Assembly (NCBI GenBank): GCA_910575075.1
Contig: CAJTCY010000006.1
Span: 124,001 to 188,000, forward strand
Reading direction: 5' to 3'
Source of the DNA: Lachnospiraceae bacterium
GTDB taxonomy: Bacteria; Bacillota; Clostridia; Lachnospirales; Lachnospiraceae
Length of the DNA stretch: 64,000 nt
Each line of letters opens with the position of its first letter. Within the stretch, counting starts at the first letter, position 1. The position numbers and the translations under genes are program-made. The notes beneath the pieces were generated by a model that saw nothing but the letters and a program-made list of their open reading frames with translations, was not told the origin of the DNA and searched no databases. Shown piece by piece: positions 26,727 to 34,816 of this stretch.

Positions 26727-27212
26727 ATGCGCAGTGAAGCAGAAGTTAACCAGGCGGTGGAGAGATATGCAGATATGGTGCAGCGCGTCTGTTTTTATCA
26801 CTTGAAAAATCGAACTGATACAGAAGATGTATTTCAAAATGTTTTTCTGAAATATATGCTGTCAGATGAGGTATTTGGGGACCGTGAACATGAAAAGGCA
26901 TGGCTGCTTCGGGTGGCAATCAATGCCTGCAAAGATTATCTGAAAAGCTTTTTTAGAAGAAATGTAGTGTCACTGGAAGTGATGAATGAGATGGAGACAG
27001 AGGTGCTGGAAGATTACAGAGAAGTTTTAGAAGCGGTCCTGTCTCTTCCTGAGAAATATAAGGATGCCATTTATCTTCATTATTATGAAGGATATACAGC
27101 GGCGGAGATAGGAAGGATTCTTGGAAAAAAGGAAAATGCTGTATATTCCCTGCTTTCCAGAGGGCGGGAGATGCTGAGAGAAAAGCTGGGAGGTGACTGG
27201 ATTGGAAAATAA
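26727..27212 (+). CDS. ECF-type RNA polymerase sigma factor
   Basis: A 161-residue sigma-70 factor with only regions 2 and 4. Region 2 spans roughly residues 10-75 (DTEDVFQNVFLKYM; KAWLLRVAINACKDYLKS). Region 4 spans about 98-155 (LSLPEKYKDAIYLHYYEGYTA, then the HTH AEIGRILGKKENAVYSLLSRGREML). GGAGGTGG lies ahead of the ATG. Its end overlaps the start of the anti-sigma gene, the usual layout for a sigma/anti-sigma pair. A TATAAT (26696-26701) is close upstream; no clear -35 element is seen. Confidence 0.92.
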   Translation: MRSEAEVNQAVERYADMVQRVCFYHLKNRTDTEDVFQNVFLKYMLSDEVFGDREHEKAWLLRVAINACKDYLKSFFRRNVVSLEVMNEMETEVLEDYREVLEAVLSLPEKYKDAIYLHYYEGYTAAEIGRILGKKENAVYSLLSRGREMLREKLGGDWIGK

Positions 27213-27987
27213 AGTACAGAATGCATTTGACAGTATTAAAGCGGATTCCGGTCTGAAAGAAACCACAAAAGAGCTTTTATCCCAAAAAAGAGAAAAAAGA
27301 AACAGGCTATTTCATTATAGGAAGATTCAAAAAACATTTGCAGCAGTTTGTGGAATATTGCTTCTGGCAGTGGGGATTGGAAGCTTTTGGTGGATTCAAA
27401 CACCAGTGTCATATGTGAGTATTGATGTCAACCCGTCGGTAGAACTGGCGTTAAATCGTTTTGACAGAGTCGTGTCTGCAAAAGCGTATAATACGGAAGG
27501 AGAAGAGATACTCAAAGAGCTGTCGCTGAGAGGAAAGAAATATATAGAAGCTATTGACGCAGTTGTAGAGAGCGAGGCGATGGAACGTTATCTGGTACGG
27601 GGAGATGAGATTGTTTTTACAGTAGCAGCAAACGGTGAAAGAGAAAGTGAGATCGAAACGGGGGTTTCTCATTGCCAGGGGCATATCCGGCAAAACACGC
27701 ACAGTCTTGCAACTGATCTAAAGACGGCTGCCCAGGCACATGATCATGGACTGTCTGTGGGAAAATACTATGCTTATCTGCAGTTATCTCAGTATGACAG
27801 TACAGTGACGGTGGAGGAATGCAGGCATATGAGCATGGGAGAGATTCACGGAATACTGAAAGAACATGAGCAGAATGGAGGAAACTGCCAGCAGACAGAT
27901 CAGGAAACATCAGATCAGGGATACGAACAGGAAAACAGCAATCTGTCAGAGCATGGAGACTGCCACAGTGAAGGACATCATAAATAG
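27202..27987 (+). CDS. RsgI-like anti-sigma factor, single-pass membrane protein with His-rich tail
   Basis: A 261-residue protein: cytoplasmic N-terminus of about 45 residues, one membrane segment (FAAVCGILLLAVGIGSFWWI), then an extracellular domain. The motif YVSIDVNPSVELALNRFDRVV is the hallmark of the RsgI-like middle domain. The C-terminus is Gln/Glu/His-rich and ends HGDCHSEGHHK. TTG 27202 is preferred because GGGAGG (27188-27193) overlaps the GTG at 27193 but is 8 bases from this TTG. The start overlaps the sigma gene by 11 bases, so the two are coupled. It probably holds the sigma factor at the membrane until an outside signal arrives. Confidence 0.85.
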   Translation: MENKVQNAFDSIKADSGLKETTKELLSQKREKRNRLFHYRKIQKTFAAVCGILLLAVGIGSFWWIQTPVSYVSIDVNPSVELALNRFDRVVSAKAYNTEGEEILKELSLRGKKYIEAIDAVVESEAMERYLVRGDEIVFTVAANGERESEIETGVSHCQGHIRQNTHSLATDLKTAAQAHDHGLSVGKYYAYLQLSQYDSTVTVEECRHMSMGEIHGILKEHEQNGGNCQQTDQETSDQGYEQENSNLSEHGDCHSEGHHK

Positions 27988-28103
27988 CCGCAGTCTGGAT
28001 TTATCATTTAGGGCAAAATGACGACGCAAAATTATTACGAGAGATAAGCAATGGTTAAAACAACTAAAAAAGTAAAAAAATAGGAAAAAAATTGTGTATT
28101 ATG

Positions 28104-28131
28104 TTGAAAAAATAAAAGAAAGTGATACAAT
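28104..28131 (+). promoter_or_regulatory. Promoter of the PAS-GGDEF-EAL gene
   Basis: TTGAAA (28104-28109), a 16-base spacer and TACAAT (28126-28131), with an extended -10 TG one base before it. It lies 60 bases ahead of the ATG at 28192. Confidence 0.6.
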
Positions 28132-28191
28132 AATACTAATATAGTAAAATTTATAGTCGTTATTTTGATTGAAAAGAACCAGGAGAGTATT

Positions 28192-29889
28192 ATGGGAAAG
28201 ACAACATCCATCAATCTGGTGGGCAGAGAAGAATTTGAAGTGATAATGGAAGTATTTGCAAGATGTACAGATGATTATATGTTCCTGTTTGATTTGGATA
28301 AGGATGAGTACATTATATCTGAACAGATTCTGGAGAAATTTGACTTGCCAGGCAATCATTTTTTTAATGCTGGCGCCGTACTTGAAAAAGTAATTTATCC
28401 AGAGGATATGCCTGAGCTGACAGAGGATTTGGAAAAATTAAAGAGCGGCAGGAGTGAGGAACACAATCTGGAATACCGCTGGGTGGACCGGCAAGGTAAG
28501 ATTGTGTGGATCAGCTGCAGAGGTGTGGTGATTCAGGACAGCACGCAGAAACAGAAGACAAATATTCTTATGGGAAGAATTACCGAAATTGGCAGTAAAC
28601 GCAAAGCGGACAATGTAACGGGGCTGTTTGCGGAACGGCAGCTGCTGCTTGATTTTGAGAAATTTAAGAAGGAAGGAAATTTTAACAACGGAGTTCTTCT
28701 GCGTATCGGCGTGGATAATTTTAAGGAAATCAACGAGCGGTATGGCATGGATACTGGCGATGCTGTTTTAAAAATGATTGCTCAGTGTATGGAACTGGTG
28801 AGAGGTGAGGATGACCGCTGTTACAAATTGGACGGGGATGAGTTTGTGCTTCTCATGGAGGGGGATGATACCCAGAAGGCAAGAGAGCATTATCATACGA
28901 TCAGGATTTTGATAGAAGAACAGAGAAAAGTACAGGGATATCAGAATTTTTACACAATTTCTGCAGGTGTGGTGGGATTTACCTACAAAGAAACAGAATT
29001 TGAAAGACTGCACAATTATTCAGAATTTGCATTGGGAATGGCAAAGAAGAACGGCAAGAATTGTTCTTATGTTTATACCGAAAAGGATTATGAGGATTAT
29101 GTAAAGAGTATTAAAATCCAGGAGAAACTCCGTTATGCGGTAAATCATGGATTTCAGGGGTTTGAAGTATACTATCAGCCGATTGTGTCTTTAAAGACGG
29201 AAGAGGTTGTGGGGGCTGAGGCGCTGCTTCGCTTTTCTTCCAGGGAATATGGTATGCTCTCACCAGGAGTTTTTATTCCGATTTTGGAGGAAAGCGGTCT
29301 GATTATTCCGGTGGGAGAGTGGGTATATCAGACCGCAATGCGCCAGAGTATGGTTTGGCAGAGGTTAATGCCTGAATTTAGAATCAATATCAATCTGTCT
29401 TTTATTCAGATCTGTAAGTCAGATGTAGTTAGTGGAATTATGCGTTCCATTGATGAACTGGGTATTGAACCTAGTACAGTGCTTTTTGAATTTACGGAAA
29501 GCGGCATGATCTCCTATGACGATTCTGTGCAGCGTCTGTTGGATGTACTCAATGAAAATGAGGTGAAAATTGCGCTGGATGATTTCGGTACAGGTTACTC
29601 TTCCTTGGCGTATCTGCAGAATCTGCGGGTGAATCTGCTGAAACTGGACCGTGGATTTACTTCTCAGGCAGTAGTAAATGATTTTGATTATAATTTGATT
29701 GGGCATATTGTGACTATGGCGCATAGCATTGGAATGAAAGTGTGTTTTGAGGGGATTGAGACAGAAGAAGAGCTTTTGAAACTTCAGAAGCTGGAGCCTG
29801 ATTATATACAGGGATTCTACTATGGAAGACCGGTGGATGGGGAGACATTTTATCATAATCATCTGAGGAAGCTGGAGAAGGCTTCTTAG
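28192..29889 (+). CDS. PAS-GGDEF-EAL protein, probable cyclic-di-GMP phosphodiesterase
   Basis: A 565-residue soluble protein. An N-terminal PAS-like domain (about 10-140) contains YRWVDRQGKIVWISCRG. The GGDEF domain has a degenerate signature, DGDEF (214-218), with Asp replacing the first Gly. The C-terminal EAL domain is complete: EALLRF (343-348), FEFTES, DDFGTGYSSL, a Lys in LLKLDRG, EGIETEEE and QGFYYGRP. This pattern predicts c-di-GMP hydrolysis, with the GGDEF part perhaps binding GTP as a regulator. ATG 28192 follows AGGAG; an earlier TTG lacks a ribosome site. A strong terminator ends the gene. Confidence 0.9.
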   Translation: MGKTTSINLVGREEFEVIMEVFARCTDDYMFLFDLDKDEYIISEQILEKFDLPGNHFFNAGAVLEKVIYPEDMPELTEDLEKLKSGRSEEHNLEYRWVDRQGKIVWISCRGVVIQDSTQKQKTNILMGRITEIGSKRKADNVTGLFAERQLLLDFEKFKKEGNFNNGVLLRIGVDNFKEINERYGMDTGDAVLKMIAQCMELVRGEDDRCYKLDGDEFVLLMEGDDTQKAREHYHTIRILIEEQRKVQGYQNFYTISAGVVGFTYKETEFERLHNYSEFALGMAKKNGKNCSYVYTEKDYEDYVKSIKIQEKLRYAVNHGFQGFEVYYQPIVSLKTEEVVGAEALLRFSSREYGMLSPGVFIPILEESGLIIPVGEWVYQTAMRQSMVWQRLMPEFRININLSFIQICKSDVVSGIMRSIDELGIEPSTVLFEFTESGMISYDDSVQRLLDVLNENEVKIALDDFGTGYSSLAYLQNLRVNLLKLDRGFTSQAVVNDFDYNLIGHIVTMAHSIGMKVCFEGIETEEELLKLQKLEPDYIQGFYYGRPVDGETFYHNHLRKLEKAS

Positions 29890-29913
29890 CAGTTTTAACA
29901 CTAAGTATGGAAA

Positions 29914-29959
29914 AATCCAGACAGGAACCACGAGTGCGGAGATCCTGTCTGGATTTTTT
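29914..29959 (+). terminator. Terminator of the PAS-GGDEF-EAL gene
   Basis: Perfect 13-bp stem AATCCAGACAGGA (29914-29926) / TCCTGTCTGGATT (29943-29955) followed by six T. Confidence 0.95.
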
Positions 29960-29976
29960 GCCTTATCATAAGATTC

Positions 29977-30124
29977 AGGTGTCAAAAGGTAGTATTATAA
30001 ATGCTTATTGGCAATTTGTACAAATAAATACAAACGTTGTGAAAACTGTCAGGACAATCCACAACTTTTTGTACCTATTTGTGCAAATTGCCAGCATCAT
30101 TTTATTTCACTACCTTTTGACACC
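29977..30124. repeat. 148-bp palindromic repeat (GGTGTCAAAAGGTAGT family)
   Basis: Outer arms GGTGTCAAAAGGTAGT (about 29978-29993) and ACTACCTTTTGACACC (30109-30124). Inner arms TGGCAATTTGTACAAATA and TATTTGTGCAAATTGCCA (30076-30093). Short flanks CTTATCATAAGATTC and GATTCCTTATAAG are also mutually inverted. The element lies exactly between two convergent terminators. A partial copy is at 46742-46774. It carries no coding frame of note. Confidence 0.8.
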
Positions 30125-30140
30125 CGATTCCTTATAAGAT

Positions 30141-30200
30141 AAAAAAAGGAACCTAATCGTCCTAAGGAATCCCCCGTGCAAGCACGGTACCCCTTAGGAC
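30141..30200 (-). terminator. Terminator of the sulfite/nitrite reductase gene (minus strand)
   Basis: Arms at 30159-30167 and 30192-30200 (GTCCTAAGG/CCTTAGGAC) with inner pairing GTGC/GCAC; on the minus strand it is followed at a short distance by seven T (30141-30147). Confidence 0.7.
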
Positions 30201-30220
30201 AAATCTTGTAATCTATGTTG

Positions 30221-31759
30221 TCAGGCAGTATATTTCTGCACAATCTGCATAAATTTATCACGATGTTCTGCAGTGAATTGTTCATAAGTCTGGCTATTGG
30301 CTGAGATTTCTTTTCCGAGCTCTGCCAGAAATTCTGGGATTTCGGATTCCAGCATAACGCCCAGGTCTTCTCCGAAGGCTTCGTTGCCCTGAGTTTCACA
30401 GCCTTGTTCGAAAACGGCAAAGGCGGGCTTGGGTCCATCGGGCGTCTGTTTTACGCCGCCTCTAAATCCCAAAGGTGCAATCTGGTGTGCAGAGCAGGAG
30501 GAAGGGCAGCCGGAAATATGGATTTTGGGCAGTGTTCCGTCTGGGAAGTTTTCTTTGCGTACTCTCTCCACACAAGCATGAAGCAGACTCTGTGAATCTC
30601 TTGCACCCACCTGGCAGATGGAAGCTCCGATACATGCGACAGAAGATTCAAAAGTATTATTTGCGCTGTCCTCTGTGATGGCAAGAATTTTTTCGGCTTC
30701 TGAAGAAGTCAGATTGATGATATACATTCCTTCGTCTGGGGAGAGGCGGACCAGTACATCTTCCATAGGAAGAATGGCATCGTATAATTTACGGAAAAAT
30801 TCCGGCTTGGGGCTGCCGCCCACGGGATGATAAGAAACAGCATAAAGTCCGGGCTGTTTTTGCGGGATAGCCCTGGGATTGTCCAATGTATTGCTGTTTG
30901 CCTGTTTCGTTGTTTTAGGAAGTTCAATTTTAAGGTCCAGATTCTCTTCGGCAAGGATTTTGGTGAGTTTTTCCTGGTAAGCTTTTACATAACCTTCAGT
31001 TCCAAGCGTTTCCTGCATGAACCTGGTACGTGCAGCGGCACGGTTATCATAATTACCGTGAGCGATAAAAGTCTCTACCATTGCTTTGATGTAATAAAGA
31101 ATTTTGCAAGGCTCTACGTCAGAGGCAACCAATGCTCCCATTCGTGGATTACGTCCAAGACCGCCGGCGCTGTATACGTCAAAAGTGCCATTTTCTTTTG
31201 CTACGAATCCGAGATCCCTGAAGGTGGCATGAGTGATATTTTCCTTGCTGTTGGAGAAACAGACTTTTAATTTACGGGGCAGTTTTACGGTGTTGATGAA
31301 ACCTAATAGATAGTCAGCTGCTTCTTTTGCGTATGGCAGTACGTTGAAATATTCGTCTTTCTGCACACCGGAGAGAGGCGGGCACATTACGTTTCGTGGG
31401 AAATCGCCGCCTCCGCCCATGGTAATGATCTCATGGTCAAATGCTTCTTCAATCAGGGTGCAGACCTGTTCGGCGGATAAGTTATGAAGCTGCAGGGTTT
31501 GGCAGGTGGTGATATGAGCCAGAGAAATATCATATTTTTCAATACTGTCTGCGATAAATTTAAGTTTTTCTTTGTTGATTTCACCACCTGTCATACGCAG
31601 ACGGAGCATGTTTGCATTTCCTCCTCTTTGGGCATAACTGCCAAAGCGTCCGGAAAAACCCTTGTACTGTGCTACATTGATTTCTTTTTTGTAAAATTTG
31701 TCTGTCATTTCGTGGAATTCTTTTAAATCTCCACGGAATTCTGCTGCGTGCTTGGTCAT
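30221..31759 (-). CDS. Siroheme Fe-S sulfite/nitrite reductase (ferredoxin-type)
   Basis: A 512-residue single-chain reductase of the nitrite/sulfite reductase family, reducing sulfite to sulfide or nitrite to ammonium with six electrons. Two ferredoxin-like half domains (for example MLRLRMTGGEINKEKL and DVLVRLSPDEGMYIINL) alternate with two siroheme/4Fe-4S domains. The cluster cysteines are in ACIGASICQVG (Cx5C) and ISGCPSSCSAHQ (Cx3C), as in the family. AAGGAGG precedes the ATG on the minus strand. It is divergent from a CysB-like LysR gene, which favours an assimilatory sulfite role, but substrate choice cannot be settled from sequence. Confidence 0.88.
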   Translation of the reverse strand: MTKHAAEFRGDLKEFHEMTDKFYKKEINVAQYKGFSGRFGSYAQRGGNANMLRLRMTGGEINKEKLKFIADSIEKYDISLAHITTCQTLQLHNLSAEQVCTLIEEAFDHEIITMGGGGDFPRNVMCPPLSGVQKDEYFNVLPYAKEAADYLLGFINTVKLPRKLKVCFSNSKENITHATFRDLGFVAKENGTFDVYSAGGLGRNPRMGALVASDVEPCKILYYIKAMVETFIAHGNYDNRAAARTRFMQETLGTEGYVKAYQEKLTKILAEENLDLKIELPKTTKQANSNTLDNPRAIPQKQPGLYAVSYHPVGGSPKPEFFRKLYDAILPMEDVLVRLSPDEGMYIINLTSSEAEKILAITEDSANNTFESSVACIGASICQVGARDSQSLLHACVERVRKENFPDGTLPKIHISGCPSSCSAHQIAPLGFRGGVKQTPDGPKPAFAVFEQGCETQGNEAFGEDLGVMLESEIPEFLAELGKEISANSQTYEQFTAEHRDKFMQIVQKYTA

Positions 31760-32122
31760 GGTTACCTCCTTAAATAAATAGATTTTCGTGAATTATGTTC
31801 CGGTACTCTAATTTTTAGGGTGTCCGTTCTGAAAGGGATTTAATCATAAGAGATGAATCCCGTCCATTTCTATCATATATTTTACCAGAATTTTCATATA
31901 AAATGAAATTATTATTATTTATAAAATAATAAAAATATGTTATGCTTTAGCTTGAAAAGGGGTCCAGTATTTGGCATGAGGAAGGACCCGGCGAAGCAGA
32001 GAGGAGCCCTGCTGCTATTTGAAGCGGCCAAAGAAGCAGGAACAGGGAAGAGCCTGGATGCTTTGCAGTATAGCCGAAAAGAATAGGATTTAATATGTAA
32101 TTAAAATTAAGAAGGAGGTTTT
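31760..32122. other. Divergent intergenic region, sulfite reductase / lysR
   Basis: A 363-base gap holding the promoters of both genes. The half next to the reductase (31790-31960) is AT-rich. The half next to lysR (31950-32086) is markedly GC-richer and contains the short open frame described separately. I recognise no known riboswitch in it. Confidence 0.5.
31976..32086 (+). CDS. Candidate small protein, 36 residues
   Basis: An intact ATG-to-TAG frame (MRKDPAKQRGALLLFEAAK at the start, SLDALQYSRKE at the end) in an otherwise non-coding gap. Base composition rises to a coding-like level over just this stretch. The predicted peptide is basic and amphipathic-helical. The ribosome site is weak (AAAAGGGG about 13 bases upstream); an in-frame TTG at 31952 would extend it by eight residues. 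It could be a leader peptide for lysR, a gene remnant or chance. No family was recognised. Confidence 0.3.
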   Translation: MRKDPAKQRGALLLFEAAKEAGTGKSLDALQYSRKE

Positions 32123-33025
32123 ATGCTTGACAGTCGCATTTATACATTTTTGGAAGTATGCAGAACTTTGAATTATACCCGGGCATCTGTGAATCTTCAT
32201 ATTACGCAGCCAGCGGTGACTCAGCATATCCGCTATCTGGAGGAATTGTATCAGGTTCCTTTGGTGGAAATGCGGGGAAAGAAGGTTTGCCTGACAGAGC
32301 AGGGAAAGATTTTGGAGCGTCTTGCTGCCTCCATGTGTGCAGATGAAATGCATATTCAGGAGGCTCTGCATAATAGTATGCACAGAAGGGAAAAGATGGT
32401 AATGGGAGCAACGCTCACTGTGGGAGAGTTTGTGATTCCAACAGTGCTGGGGCGGTATTTGGAAGATTATCCCGATACAGATATCTCTATTAGTGTGAAG
32501 AATACAGAAAATCTCCTGGAAATGCTGGAAGCAGGAGAGATTGAGTTTGCGGTGGTAGAGGGAAGATTTGATAAAAGCGCTTATTCCTATCATTTGATTT
32601 CCAGAGAAAAATATATAGGAATCTGCGGCGAAAAATTTTTTCTGGAGTGCTGTCAAAATGGGAATATTCCTATGGAAGCATTATTTCAGAACCGCTTGAT
32701 TGTCCGGGAGAAAGGTTCCGGTACCAGAGGGATTTTGGAACAATTTTTGCAAACTCATAACCAATCGTTAGATAAGTTTAAGAATCGGATTGAAGTTTCC
32801 AATATGGGAGCAATCCGCAAGCTGGTAGCGCAAAATTGTGGCATCAGCTTTCTGTATGAAGCAGTGGTGGAACAGGAGCTTGGCAGAGAAATTCTTTATG
32901 AGATTCCAGTGGAAGGGTTTCAAATACAGAGAGAATTTAATTTTGTATATCTGAAAAATAGTATTTTTAGTGAAAAATATGATAAAATAAGCAAATATTT
33001 TGAATCATGGAGAGGAAACATATGA
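32123..33025 (+). CDS. LysR-family transcriptional regulator
   Basis: A 300-residue regulator with N-terminal winged HTH (YTRASVNLHITQPAVTQHIRYLEEL, residues 14-38) and a periplasmic-binding-type effector domain (about 90-295) including VREKGSGTRGILEQFL, common in CysB/CysR-like and CO2-responsive members. GAAGGAGG precedes the ATG. It is divergent from the siroheme reductase gene, the classical layout for a LysR protein and its target. Its stop overlaps the next start as ATGA. Confidence 0.9.
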   Translation: MLDSRIYTFLEVCRTLNYTRASVNLHITQPAVTQHIRYLEELYQVPLVEMRGKKVCLTEQGKILERLAASMCADEMHIQEALHNSMHRREKMVMGATLTVGEFVIPTVLGRYLEDYPDTDISISVKNTENLLEMLEAGEIEFAVVEGRFDKSAYSYHLISREKYIGICGEKFFLECCQNGNIPMEALFQNRLIVREKGSGTRGILEQFLQTHNQSLDKFKNRIEVSNMGAIRKLVAQNCGISFLYEAVVEQELGREILYEIPVEGFQIQREFNFVYLKNSIFSEKYDKISKYFESWRGNI

Positions 33026-33813
33026 AAAAAGCAGTATTTTTTGATATCGATGGGACAATTTGGGATGAGAAACAGAGGATTCCTGACAGTACAAAAGAAG
33101 CATTCAAAAAAATGAAAGAAAAAGGGCATTATTTGTTTATCAGCAGTGGAAGGACGCGGGTTTTTATTCCGGATGAAGCTTTAATGCCTCTGGGGTTTGA
33201 TGGGATTTTGGCTGGGTGCGGCACTTATGGGGAGTTTCATGGAGATGTAAAATTCTATCATCATATTCCTTTGCAAGAAATTCAGCGGGTCAATGATTTT
33301 CTGCGCCGTTTAGGAGCTGCATATATTTTAGAAGGCCGGTATTTTCTGTATCTGGATGAAGAACGTTTTCCGAAAGATTCCTCGTTTCCGCAGGAAATGA
33401 AAGCGGAGATGGGAGATAAGATGATTCGGGTTACTGGAAATGAAGAAAATTTGGAAGTCAGTAAGTTTTGCGTGAATTACCTGGAAGATCCAAAGAAGCA
33501 AAAGGAATTGGAATCTGTTCTGGAGCCAGATTACACCGTGATTCATCGGGGAGGGAATTTTATGGAGATTGTGCCCAGGGGATTTCATAAAGCCACAGGG
33601 ATTCAAGAGATCTGCAGGTTTCTTGGGATTGCTCATGAAGATACATATTCTTTTGGAGACAGTACCAATGATCTGGATATGCTGGAATACACGGCGCATT
33701 CTGTTGCCATGGGAGATGGGATGCAGCAGGCCAAAGATATGGCGGAATATGTAACGGCGCCTCTATGGGGGGATGGAATTTATCTGGCGTGTAAACATTA
33801 TGATTTAATATAA
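33022..33813 (+). CDS. HAD-superfamily Cof-type phosphatase
   Basis: A 263-residue haloacid-dehalogenase hydrolase of the Cof/YbiV subfamily, which dephosphorylates sugar phosphates and cofactors. Motif I is FFDIDGTIW (nucleophile Asp9), motif II ISSGR, and motif IV SFGDSTNDLDML near residue 213; the C2b cap lies between. ATG 33022 is chosen because its ATGA overlaps the lysR stop and AGAGGA sits just upstream. The longer ATG at 33007 lies inside lysR. The substrate is unknown. Confidence 0.88.
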   Translation: MKKAVFFDIDGTIWDEKQRIPDSTKEAFKKMKEKGHYLFISSGRTRVFIPDEALMPLGFDGILAGCGTYGEFHGDVKFYHHIPLQEIQRVNDFLRRLGAAYILEGRYFLYLDEERFPKDSSFPQEMKAEMGDKMIRVTGNEENLEVSKFCVNYLEDPKKQKELESVLEPDYTVIHRGGNFMEIVPRGFHKATGIQEICRFLGIAHEDTYSFGDSTNDLDMLEYTAHSVAMGDGMQQAKDMAEYVTAPLWGDGIYLACKHYDLI

Positions 33814-33858
33814 ATGAAGCAACAGCCGATGCAAACTTATTATGTAAGGAGGTAAATC

Positions 33859-34626
33859 ATGAAACAAATTGCCATTGTAACTGGAGCAAGCAGCGGAATT
33901 GGAAGGGAATTTGTAAAATTGCTTTTGAATGAGAGAGAAATAGAAGAAATATGGGCAGTTGCCAGAGATAAAGTGAAACTAAACCGGCTGAAGAAACGAT
34001 TTGGAACCAGGGTAAAAATATATTCTGTAGATTTGTCGAATTTGGATCAGATCATGAAATTTGGGGATATGATAAAGCAGAGGAAGCCAAATATAAAATA
34101 TCTGGTCAACAGCGCGGGATACGCAAAGTTCTGTTCTTATTATAATTTGTCAGTACAGCAAACGGTAAATATGATTGATGTAAACTGCAGCGCTGTTGTG
34201 GCGATGACATTATTGTCTGTTCCATATATGAAAAGGGGCGGCCATATTTTGAACCTTTCTTCGCAGGCATCCTTCCAGCCGCTTCCATACCAGAATGTGT
34301 ACAGTGCCACCAAGACATTTGTCAGACATTATTCCAGAGCTTTGAATGTGGAATTGCGGGATAGGGGGATTACTGTGACAGCAGTCTGTCCAGGATGGAT
34401 GCGTACGGCATTGTATCAGCGTGCAATTATAGGAGCAGACAAAACTGTAAACAATTTTTTGGGGATGGCTGCACCGGCTAAGGTGGCGGCCAAAGCACTC
34501 AGGGATGCCAGAAGAAGCAGAGATATGTCGGTATATGGAGCATATGTCAAGGCATCACATACTGCAGCGAAACTGCTGCCGCAGAAGGCTATGATGAAAT
34601 TGTGGATGGCGCAGCAGAATTTCTAA
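33859..34626 (+). CDS. Short-chain dehydrogenase/reductase (SDR)
   Basis: A 255-residue classical SDR. The nucleotide motif TGASSGIG is at residues 8-15, the NSAG motif follows, and the catalytic set is Ser (LNLSSQAS) with YSATK (Tyr-x-x-x-Lys) and PGWMRT after it. The C-terminal half (AAPAKVAAKALRDARR) resembles the DltE/YqjQ-like subgroup. AAGGAGG lies ahead of the ATG. The substrate cannot be predicted. It stands 45 bases after the HAD gene on the same strand. Confidence 0.9.
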   Translation: MKQIAIVTGASSGIGREFVKLLLNEREIEEIWAVARDKVKLNRLKKRFGTRVKIYSVDLSNLDQIMKFGDMIKQRKPNIKYLVNSAGYAKFCSYYNLSVQQTVNMIDVNCSAVVAMTLLSVPYMKRGGHILNLSSQASFQPLPYQNVYSATKTFVRHYSRALNVELRDRGITVTAVCPGWMRTALYQRAIIGADKTVNNFLGMAAPAKVAAKALRDARRSRDMSVYGAYVKASHTAAKLLPQKAMMKLWMAQQNF

Positions 34627-34816
34627 AGAGGTGCCGCAAACTGCTGGCAGATACAAGATATTGAATACAAAAGTTTATAATTTTTTTAGAAAGTTTAAGA
34701 TTTGGAACATTGACAAAAACTGGCAAAAGGAATAGTATGGATTGCAAAATCGAAAGTGGAAAGGGAGCAGAAGTTTTTATCTGTGAACTGGAAAAATGCA
34801 CAGAATGGAGGAAAAA

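Noticed and set aside
31950-32090. Structured riboswitch ahead of lysR
   Set aside because: Some pairing (GGGTCC/GGACCC, CCCTG/CAGGG) is possible, but no known riboswitch core could be matched; the open reading frame explains the composition better.
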